11,535 nucleotides of DNA from assembly GCA_946183895.1 (NCBI GenBank), contig CAMHDX010000007.1:1-11535 (forward strand), given 5' to 3'. The notes below the pieces were generated by a model. That model worked only from the letters and a program-made list of their open reading frames with translations. It had not been told where the DNA came from and ran no database searches. This DNA is from an uncultured Porphyromonadaceae bacterium (GTDB taxonomy: Bacteria; Bacteroidota; Bacteroidia; Bacteroidales; Muribaculaceae). Positions 5,808 to 11,535 of this stretch are shown here, piece by piece; position 1 is the stretch's first letter, and each line of letters starts with the position of its first letter. Made by a program: the position numbers and the translations under genes.

Positions 5808-6872
5808 TTACTTTTTCTCAACCAGTTTGACCACGCGCTCAATGATGACGTCGGGCTCGATGTCCAGGCAGTGCTTGTCGCCGTAGCGGCACTTGTTCTC
5901 GCCGTAGATTGAGCACGGGCGGCAGTCAACGTCGTCGCGGCCCACCGCGTTGTCAATGCTTTGTCCATAGCCCAGGAAGCCGCAGGCGGGTGTTGTGGCA
6001 CCCCAGATGCTCACTACGGGCAGTCCCACCAGCGATGCCAGGTGCATGTTGGCCGAATCCATGCTTATCATCGCGTCGCAGCGACTCAGCACCGCGAACT
6101 CGTCAAGAAAGCCGTGCCTGATTTCGGCCAAGCTCACCACGTGGTCAATGTTCTTGCCCAGCGGGCGCAGTTTGATTTTCTCTTGTTTGCCGCCACCGAG
6201 CAGGAACACGCGATAGTTGGGCTTGGAGGCGAGCGCGGCAATCACCGTTGTGAGTTTGTCGAACGGATACTCCTTGACCGCGTGGCTGCTGAAGGCAGAC
6301 ACCGCTATCCAGCGCTCCTCACGTCCCTTTTCGGGCGCGAGAGCCGATTCCAGCGGCTCGCTCATGCCGTCGGTGATGGTCGTGAACTCGTTGGGTGCCG
6401 GCAGGTTGAGGCCTAGCGCGGCAAACACGTCGCGATAGCGGGTGGCGGTGGTGGGCACGATGGTGTCATCGCGATGCTTGAGCAACTGGCGGCGCAGTGC
6501 GCGATGCTTGTTGATGCGGGCAACCTTGACGCCCTTCAACTGCAGCCTCAGGTCCATGGTCCACGAGCGTAGCACCCCGTGCAGGTCGGCAACCGCGTCA
6601 AAGTGGAATTCGCGGTGCAAATCGCTAGCCAGACGCCACATCGCGCGCAGGCCCATGTGCTTTTCGCGCACATTGATGCCGCGCACCACCAGGTTCTCGG
6701 GCGCGTTAATCATCATTGTGGCGGGCCACTCCTGGGTCAGCATCACAAAGCGCACGTCGGGGTTGGCGCGGCACACGGGGTACAGCACCGGAATGACCAT
6801 CGCCACATCGCCCAGGGCGGTGAAGCGTATCACCAGGATGGTGCGTTTGTAGGATTGATTATTTGTTTCCAT
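5808..6872 (-). CDS. Glycosyltransferase family 9 (heptosyltransferase-like)
   Basis: The 354-residue GT-B fold enzyme resembles the ADP-heptose:LPS heptosyltransferases of GT9. It likely adds a sugar to lipopolysaccharide core or another lipid-linked glycan at the cytoplasmic face of the inner membrane. Visible motifs are ILVIRFTALGDVAMVIPVL (12-30), the conserved N-terminal acceptor-side loop with the GD pair, and DLHGVLRSW (96-104). The C-terminal nucleotide-sugar motif MDSANMHLASLVGLPVVSIWG (271-291) follows, with the typical D-S-x-x-M-H-x-A pattern. A Cys cluster C317-x2-C320-x7-C328-x6-C335 near the end is common in GT9 members. The 5' end overlaps the upstream DUF4254 gene by 14 bp, pointing to translational coupling. 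The donor sugar is not determined. Confidence 0.93.
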   Translation of the reverse strand: METNNQSYKRTILVIRFTALGDVAMVIPVLYPVCRANPDVRFVMLTQEWPATMMINAPENLVVRGINVREKHMGLRAMWRLASDLHREFHFDAVADLHGVLRSWTMDLRLQLKGVKVARINKHRALRRQLLKHRDDTIVPTTATRYRDVFAALGLNLPAPNEFTTITDGMSEPLESALAPEKGREERWIAVSAFSSHAVKEYPFDKLTTVIAALASKPNYRVFLLGGGKQEKIKLRPLGKNIDHVVSLAEIRHGFLDEFAVLSRCDAMISMDSANMHLASLVGLPVVSIWGATTPACGFLGYGQSIDNAVGRDDVDCRPCSIYGENKCRYGDKHCLDIEPDVIIERVVKLVEKK

Positions 6873-7464
6873 AGAGCACAGGATTGGTTTCGGGGTCGTT
6901 ATACATCTTCATTTGCAGGTACACCTTCATGTACTTGCGTCCGGCGGCGATGTCGGCGAGCAGCTGGTCGATAGCCGTGCTCAGGTCGACGCGCTGCTCA
7001 AGCAGCACCGCAAGTTTGTTTTGGCAACGACCCTTGTGCTCGGCGGTGGCATCGTCGCGCAGCGTCTGCTCGCGCATGTGCCATATCTTCAGCGCCAGGA
7101 TTGACAAGCGGTCAATCGCCCACGCGGGGCTCTCGGTGTTGATGGTGGCGTCGGGCAGCGGCTGCACCTCGCTGTACTCTTGTCTGAACCACGCGTCAAT
7201 GCGCTCGACAAGGTCGGTGCGGTCCTGATTGCTGCGGTCAATGCGGCGCTTGATGGCAAGCGCCTGCACCGGATTGATTTCAGGTGCGCGAATGATGTCC
7301 TCCAGGTGCCACTGTACGGCGTCAATCCAGCACTTGTCGGCAAGCGTGCGGTCGATTGACGACGTGGGGTACGGATTGTTGAACACCGCGTCAACGTCAT
7401 CGGTGCGATGATACAATTCAACGACGTAGTCGAATATCTGGTTGGCTTGTTCACTAAAAGTCAT
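6859..7464 (-). CDS. DUF4254 domain protein
   Basis: The 201-residue, soluble, mostly helical protein carries the DUF4254 landmarks. These are NPYP (30-33), the QWHLEDIIRAPEINP stretch (51-65), NQDRTDLVERIDAWF (79-93), TESPAWAIDRLSILALKIWHM (110-130) and the C-terminal GRKYMKVYLQMKMYNDPETNP (175-195). No catalytic function is established for the family as far as I know. It has no signal peptide or membrane helix. Its last 14 bases overlap the start of the GT9 gene, and this pairing is one I associate with Bacteroidetes genomes, so it probably assists glycan assembly. A 60-bp spacer separates it from the acyltransferase gene and holds a copy of the TGCACAATGCA repeat. Confidence 0.9.
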   Translation of the reverse strand: MTFSEQANQIFDYVVELYHRTDDVDAVFNNPYPTSSIDRTLADKCWIDAVQWHLEDIIRAPEINPVQALAIKRRIDRSNQDRTDLVERIDAWFRQEYSEVQPLPDATINTESPAWAIDRLSILALKIWHMREQTLRDDATAEHKGRCQNKLAVLLEQRVDLSTAIDQLLADIAAGRKYMKVYLQMKMYNDPETNPVLYGNK

Positions 7465-7503
7465 TGTCGTATGTATTGTTGTTTAACGTTTTGTATTTAC
7501 AAA

Positions 7504-7527
7504 TTATGCATTGTGCATTGTGCATTA
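7504..7527 (-). repeat. TGCACAATGCA repeat fused to the acyltransferase stop codon
   Basis: On the minus strand the stop TAA of the acyltransferase begins TAATGCACAATGCA, followed by a further CAATGCATAAT. This gives overlapping CAATGCA units with 7-bp periodicity. The first 14 bases are identical, and identically placed at a stop codon, to those after metG (3177-3190). The short inverted repeat TTTGTA/TACAAA at 7490-7503 sits directly beside it. Confidence 0.6.
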
Positions 7528-8517
7528 AGCCTTGTTTCTCGCTCCGGTGAGCCATGGCGCGTAGCGCAAGATGAGCACTGCCGGCGGATAGCACGCGATG
7601 AACACCACGATTGCAATCAGTGGCTTGAACCACCAGGATTGCTCGAAAACCTCGGTTGTCAGCAGTCGCATCAGTGCCACCTTGCACAGCCCGATGCCGT
7701 AGTTCTGCATGGCAAGGTAGGCGAGGCTGGCGGTCGAGACTGTTGTGACCCACGCGCATGAGCCGTAACGGCCCGTTAGCCACCTGCACAGTGCCGCCAA
7801 TGGCACTATGAGCAAGCCCACAGCGAGCAGATTGAGAGCGGCGTAGGGCATTGTCAAGTAGCCGTAGTGGACCACCGCCAGGTACATCAGCGCCACGCTC
7901 GCCACCAGTGCTACGGCGGCTACAGGTAGCTTTATCTGCCGCTCGTCCAGCCAGTAGTCGCGGGTGAGACTGCCGGTGACAAACAGCGGCAGGTAAACCA
8001 ATGCGTTGCTCATGTTCCACACCCCGAAGCCGGGCAGCAAACGGCTTGCCACGGCAAGCGCGAGAGCCACGGGCAGATGCCAACGGCGCGGCAGCCACCG
8101 GTCGATGATGTAGTACAGCACCTGCATTGACACCAGGCATGCCACAAACCAGAATGTGCCCACCACCGTGTGCGGCTCGCCACGCAGGATCTCGACAGCC
8201 GGTTGCCACCAGGGCATCGTCAGGTCCTCACCGCCTGCCAGTCGGCGTCCCACGATGAGCCACAGCACGTAGAAGAAGGCGCTGATGGCAAAGTAGGGAA
8301 CCAGCAGGCGTGACCATCGAGTGGCGACAAACGACCGGAAGTCGGCGCGATAGCGTGCGGCTTTATACAGTATGCCCGACAAGACAAAGAAAGCCGGCAT
8401 CGCCAGGTCCACAAGCATCTGGTCAAACACCGCCACGCGAGGCTGCGAGTGGTGGAGCACTATCAGCGCCAACAAGATGACCCGCGCGTAGTCCAACCAC
8501 GGCAGGCGCGGCGTCAT
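7525..8517 (-). CDS. Acyltransferase family 3 membrane protein (O-acetylase type)
   Basis: From ATG 8517 the protein has 330 residues and about ten hydrophobic membrane segments. It opens with WLDYARVILLALIVLHHSQ (7-25), the acyltransferase-3 signature with the family's histidine in TM1. MPAFFVLSGILYKAARYR (40-57) follows, with a loop Arg before LLVPY (71-75) and FWFVACL (122-128). Relatives transfer acetyl or other acyl groups across the membrane onto surface sugars, peptidoglycan or LPS O-antigen. A GTG at 8550 would add 11 residues; I prefer ATG because family members usually start 5-10 residues before this signature. It lies close downstream of the small lipoprotein gene and upstream of DUF4254, consistent with modification of the glycan made by the neighbours. 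Confidence 0.9.
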   Translation of the reverse strand: MTPRLPWLDYARVILLALIVLHHSQPRVAVFDQMLVDLAMPAFFVLSGILYKAARYRADFRSFVATRWSRLLVPYFAISAFFYVLWLIVGRRLAGGEDLTMPWWQPAVEILRGEPHTVVGTFWFVACLVSMQVLYYIIDRWLPRRWHLPVALALAVASRLLPGFGVWNMSNALVYLPLFVTGSLTRDYWLDERQIKLPVAAVALVASVALMYLAVVHYGYLTMPYAALNLLAVGLLIVPLAALCRWLTGRYGSCAWVTTVSTASLAYLAMQNYGIGLCKVALMRLLTTEVFEQSWWFKPLIAIVVFIACYPPAVLILRYAPWLTGARNKA

Positions 8518-8568
8518 TGCCGATGATGCTCTGTCAGGAAGCCTGTTCACAACCTGCGCTTGTCAATG

Positions 8569-8973
8569 TCATTTACTCACCTTGAATTCGGCGGCGTGCT
8601 CCTTCAGCTTCTTGTTGACAAGGTTTTGAAACTCTTTGCCCTTGGCCTCATCAAGGCTGTTGTAGTACTTGATAGCATCAAGCAGTGCCTGTGATGCCTC
8701 GTTTTGTTGCTCCTGGGTGGCACTGCCCGTGAGCAGCGCCTTGGTGACAGCCAGGCTATTCACCACGACTGCCTCGGCATCGGCCTCGAGGTCGCCGGTG
8801 GGCACAAATTTGCTTTGACCCGTCGGTGCCGCTGCCGGTTGGCCGGACTGCTGAGCCTCGACAGCGGCAATGGAGTCACCGCCTGCGGCTTGCTTGTCGT
8901 CCTTGGTGCCCGAGGTGCTGTCGCATGCCGTCAGCATCGCCGTCATTGCGAGCATTAATAATAACTTTTTCAT
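8569..8973 (-). CDS. Small lipoprotein, unknown function
   Basis: The 134-residue protein has a clear lipoprotein signal: MKKLLLMLAMTAMLTAC with lipidated Cys17. A low-complexity Ser/Gly/Ala/Gln/Asp linker follows (18-53). The C-terminal part (58-134) is predicted by eye to be helical, with acidic and Ala-rich stretches and a Lys/Glu-rich end (NKKLKEHAAEFKVSK). No enzymatic motif is visible. Asp18 directly follows the lipidated cysteine; sorting rules in this phylum differ from E. coli, so inner-membrane retention should not be assumed. It could be co-transcribed with the acyltransferase, whose gene starts 18 to 51 bp downstream. I do not recognise the family. Confidence 0.85.
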   Translation of the reverse strand: MKKLLLMLAMTAMLTACDSTSGTKDDKQAAGGDSIAAVEAQQSGQPAAAPTGQSKFVPTGDLEADAEAVVVNSLAVTKALLTGSATQEQQNEASQALLDAIKYYNSLDEAKGKEFQNLVNKKLKEHAAEFKVSK

Positions 8974-9027
8974 AATGAGTGAGTTTGTTCAATTCACAAG
9001 ATGAACTGAGGGTTATATGGATAGTTG

Positions 9028-9068
9028 AAGCGGCATTGTCACCCGTGTTGTGGGCGGCAGTGCCGCTT
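9028..9068 (-). terminator. Hairpin downstream of serS, possible terminator
   Basis: AAGCGGCA (9028-9035) pairs exactly with TGCCGCTT (9061-9068) around a 25-nt loop that contains a further CCC/GGG pairing. It begins about 10 bp beyond the serS stop on the minus strand. No T-run follows, so this may be a processing or pausing structure. The rest of the 105-bp gap up to the lipoprotein gene shows nothing recognisable. Confidence 0.4.
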
Positions 9069-9078
9069 TATCAGTCAG

Positions 9079-10350
9079 TTAGTTGATGATGTCAAAGCCG
9101 GTGTAGCGGCGCAGGCATTCGGGAATGACGATGCCATCAGGCGTCTGGTTGTTCTCGAGCAGTGCCGCCATGATGCGCGGCAGGGCGAGTGCGCTGCCGT
9201 TGAGCGTGTGGCACAGGTGCGGCTTGCGGTCCTCACCGCGGTAGCGGCAGTGCAGGCGGTTGGCCTGATAGGTCTCGAAGTTGCTAACCGAGCTCACCTC
9301 CAACCAGCGGCCCTGGGCGGCGCTGTACACCTCAAAGTCGAACGTGATGGCGCTGGTGAAGCTCATGTCGCCGCCGCACAGGCGCAGGATGTGCCAGGGC
9401 AGACCCAGGCTCTCGAGCAGTGACTGCACGTGGTCCTTCATCTCCTCCAACGCGGCGTAGGAATCCTCGGGGCGCTCAATGCGCACAATCTCAACCTTGT
9501 CGAACTGGTGCAGGCGGTTGAGGCCGCGCACGTCCTTGCCGTAGCTGCCGGCCTCGCGGCGGAAGCAAGCCGAGTAGGCGCAATTCTTCTTGGGCAACTC
9601 CTCACTGGGGATGATCACGTCGCGATAGATGTTGGTCACGGGAACCTCGGCGGTGGGAATCAGGTAGAAGTTGTCCACCTGGCAGTGGTACATCTGGCCC
9701 TCCTTGTCGGGTAGTTGACCCGTGCCCAGACCGGACGCCTCGTTGACCACGTAGGGCGGCTCAACCTCGACGTAGCCGGCCTCGCCGGCGCGGTCCAGGA
9801 AGAACTGAATCAACGCGCGCTGCAGCCGCGCGCCCTTGCCGATGTATACCGGAAATCCGGCGCCGGTAATCTTGACGCCCAGGTCAAAGTCGATGATGCC
9901 GTACTTGCGAGCCAGCTCCCAGTGGGGCAACGCGTCCTCGCCCAGTTGAGGCATCTCGCCGCCGGTCTTCTCAACGATGTTGTCCTCGGCGGTGCGGCCC
10001 TCGGGCACGCCCTCGTAGGGCACGTTGGGCACGCTGAGCAGAATCTCGGTTATCTTAGCCTCCACCTCGGCGAGGCGGTCGTCAATGTCCTTATTGGCCG
10101 TCTTGAGGGTGGCGACGCGCTCCTTGGCTTGCTGTGCCTCCTCCTTTTTACCCGCCTTCATCAGCGAGCCTATCTCGCTTGCCATGCGGTTGAGCACAGC
10201 GGCGTTGTCGTCGCGGCTCTTTTGCAGCGAGCGGCGCTCCTTGTCCAGTTCTACTACGCGAGTGATTGCCTCGCGACCGTCAAACTGCTTGACGGCGAGG
10301 CGCTTGATGATTAATTCGGGGTCGTTGTTTATTTGTTGTAATGTTAACAT
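9079..10350 (-). CDS. serS: Seryl-tRNA synthetase
   Basis: This cytoplasmic class II synthetase charges tRNA-Ser (and tRNA-Sec where present) with serine. From ATG 10350 it has 423 residues, the usual size; a TTG 18 bases upstream is in frame but MLTLQQI is the conserved start. The N-terminal antiparallel coiled coil that grips the long variable arm of tRNA-Ser spans about 28-105 and is rich in Lys, Glu, Ala and Leu. The serine-binding TAE is at 233-235. Motif 2 is FRREAGSYGKDVRGLNRLHQF (263-283), and motif 3 is NGSALALPRIMAALLENNQ (384-402) with its Arg392. SSVSNFETYQANR (353-365) is also diagnostic. It follows ftsZ by 60 bp on the same strand. Confidence 0.98.
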   Translation of the reverse strand: MLTLQQINNDPELIIKRLAVKQFDGREAITRVVELDKERRSLQKSRDDNAAVLNRMASEIGSLMKAGKKEEAQQAKERVATLKTANKDIDDRLAEVEAKITEILLSVPNVPYEGVPEGRTAEDNIVEKTGGEMPQLGEDALPHWELARKYGIIDFDLGVKITGAGFPVYIGKGARLQRALIQFFLDRAGEAGYVEVEPPYVVNEASGLGTGQLPDKEGQMYHCQVDNFYLIPTAEVPVTNIYRDVIIPSEELPKKNCAYSACFRREAGSYGKDVRGLNRLHQFDKVEIVRIERPEDSYAALEEMKDHVQSLLESLGLPWHILRLCGGDMSFTSAITFDFEVYSAAQGRWLEVSSVSNFETYQANRLHCRYRGEDRKPHLCHTLNGSALALPRIMAALLENNQTPDGIVIPECLRRYTGFDIIN

Positions 10351-10364
10351 TGTAATTGTGTTTC

Positions 10365-10384
10365 TCAAGCCCGCTGAGGCTTGA
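10365..10384 (-). terminator. Hairpin between ftsZ and serS, possible weak terminator
   Basis: TCAAGCC (10365-10371) and GGCTTGA (10378-10384) form a perfect 7-bp stem with a 6-nt loop in the 60-bp gap after the ftsZ stop. No U-rich tail follows on the minus strand, so read-through into serS is plausible. It may instead act in the serS leader. Confidence 0.3.
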
Positions 10385-10410
10385 ATTTATTGTTGGGTTA
10401 TAATGTTTGT

Positions 10411-11535
10411 TTAGTCCTCAAAGTCGATGGCCGACTGTTGTGCGCCGCCCTGTGCCGGCTTGGCGTTGCCCGCGGGCTTGGCGGGTTGAGGCGGAGCCGG
10501 AGTAGCGACCGGCTGCGACGCGGTGCCGCGATGGCGCTCCTTCATCTCGTCAACCTGGCGCTTGACCTCTTGCTTGCGGTCAAACGTGGGAGTGCTCTCA
10601 AACAGGTCGAGGATTTCGTCGTCGTCAACGGTGTCGGCGTCGAGCACGATGTACAGCGCGCGTTGGCCTTGACGATGCTTCTCGTCAATCTGTGAGTCGC
10701 CGTAGATTTCGCGCAGCCTCTCCATGTTGTTGCGGTCGTCGGTGTCGGTTGTGCCGGCGGGTTGACTTTGTGGGGTCGGCGGGTTGTTGGCAGGCTGCGG
10801 TGCCGACTCGGTCACCGCCTTGAATTGCGGCTGCACCGGCTTGCTGGGCGAGCTTGACACGTCAAAGCCCGAGGCGAGGATTGTGACCTTGATGCGGTCG
10901 CCCAGGCTATCGTCGACCGTCATACCGGTGATGGTCTTCACCTCGCTTCCAAAGTTTGCCATGAACTTGGAAATCTCGTTGAGCTCGGCGGCACGCATCT
11001 TGTTGGTGGCAGTCCTGCTGTAGCACACGTTGAACAGGATGCGCGTGGAGCTGTACACATTCTGGTCCTTGAGCAGCGGCGAGTTGAGCGCGTCGGCAAT
11101 AGCCTTGGTAACGCGGTTCTCGCCCTCGCCATATCCGGTGCTGATAATCGCCACACCACCCTTGCGCAGCGTGGTGTTCACATCCTTGAAGTCAATGTTG
11201 ATGCGTCCCGGTGCCGTGATCATCTCGCTGATGGAGCACGCGGCGTTGGTCAGCGTCTCGTCGGCCTTGGAGAAGGCGTTGTCCACATCCAAGTCGCTGT
11301 ATATTTCAATCAGGCGCTCGTTGTTGATAATCAGCAGCGCGTCGACATATTTGCGCATCTCGTCGGCGCCCTTGAGCGCCTTGAGTATCTTGTTTTGTCC
11401 CTCAAACAGGAAGGGGATGGTCACGATGCCGATGGTGAGCAGGTCGCGGTCCTTGGCGATGCGTGCCACCACAGGCGCCGCGCCGGTGCCGGTGCCGCCA
11501 CCCATGCCGGCGGTGATGAACACCATCTTGGTGCC
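10411..11535 (-). CDS. ftsZ: Cell division protein FtsZ (5' end outside window)
   Basis: This tubulin-like GTPase forms the cytokinetic Z ring. The reading frame is open to the right edge, where it enters as Gly-Thr-Lys-Met-Val. The first about 90-100 residues (including the start) are therefore missing, and 374 residues are visible. The tubulin signature GGGTGTG lies in FITAGMGGGTGTGAAPVVARI near the start of the visible part. The T7 synergy region NIDFKDVNTTLRKGGVAIIST follows, as does DDSLGDRIKVTILASGF at the end of the C-terminal domain. A Pro/Gln/Ala/Asp-rich linker then leads to a conserved acidic segment (DDDEILDLFESTPTFDRK). A further basic helix-like stretch and a Pro/Ala-rich tail of about 40 residues follow, ending AIDFED. 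serS is the next gene downstream. Confidence 0.97.
   Translation of the reverse strand, partial: GTKMVFITAGMGGGTGTGAAPVVARIAKDRDLLTIGIVTIPFLFEGQNKILKALKGADEMRKYVDALLIINNERLIEIYSDLDVDNAFSKADETLTNAACSISEMITAPGRINIDFKDVNTTLRKGGVAIISTGYGEGENRVTKAIADALNSPLLKDQNVYSSTRILFNVCYSRTATNKMRAAELNEISKFMANFGSEVKTITGMTVDDSLGDRIKVTILASGFDVSSSPSKPVQPQFKAVTESAPQPANNPPTPQSQPAGTTDTDDRNNMERLREIYGDSQIDEKHRQGQRALYIVLDADTVDDDEILDLFESTPTFDRKQEVKRQVDEMKERHRGTASQPVATPAPPQPAKPAGNAKPAQGGAQQSAIDFED

Noticed and set aside
7490..7503. TTTGTA/TACAAA inverted repeat as an operator
   Set aside because: Six-base AT-rich arms with a 2-nt gap in AT-rich DNA are expected by chance.
7454..8209. 251-codon minus-strand frame overlapping the acyltransferase
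   Set aside because: Same strand but different frame from a clear membrane acyltransferase; its product is Arg/Gly/Ala-rich with no domain pattern.
9715..10314. 199-codon + strand frame opposite serS
   Set aside because: It is antisense to a complete seryl-tRNA synthetase and has Leu/Val/Ala-rich composition typical of a shadow frame.
10351..10410. T-box or amino-acid leader ahead of serS
   Set aside because: The gap is only 60 bp, lacks a T-box sequence and has no credible leader peptide.

Overview
The window looks like chromosomal DNA from a Bacteroidales bacterium. A gut lineage such as Muribaculaceae is possible, but family-level placement is inference. The evidence is the set of Bacteroidetes-type families (DUF3127, DUF4254, DUF4923, short lipoproteins with MKK starts), a MetRS carrying KISTS in place of KMSKS, GC-rich coding DNA separated by AT-rich spacers, and TAnnTTTG promoter-like elements. 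I see no phage, transposase, CRISPR, tRNA or rRNA.

Left block, + strand (1-4049). The window opens with about 330 bp of AT-rich non-coding DNA (about 31% G+C by hand count over 1-340). It carries five DnaA-box-like 9-mers, two of them perfect TTATCCACA, and is my best candidate for a chromosomal replication origin. A single-pass membrane protein of unknown function follows, then a repeat-containing spacer, methionyl-tRNA synthetase (metG), a DUF3127 OB-fold protein with an SSB-like DDLPF tail, and a TerB-like helical protein directly abutting it (TAAATG).

Right block, - strand (4042-11535), read right to left: ftsZ (5' end outside the window), serS, a small lipoprotein, an acyltransferase-3 membrane protein, DUF4254, a GT9 glycosyltransferase, an NAD-dependent epimerase/dehydratase and a DUF4923 lipoprotein. 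DUF4254 and GT9 overlap by 14 bp. Acyltransferase, DUF4254, GT9 and epimerase together suggest cell-surface glycan assembly or decoration; the exact glycan cannot be read from the sequence. The two blocks meet convergently, with stop codons overlapping by 8 bp and no terminator visible between them.

Most of the content is core housekeeping. The points worth a second look are the DnaA-box cluster, the SSB-tailed DUF3127/TerB-like pair, a small dispersed repeat fused to the stop codons of two unrelated genes, and a perfect 16-bp palindrome just upstream of the epimerase. I found no clear new defence or biosynthetic system.
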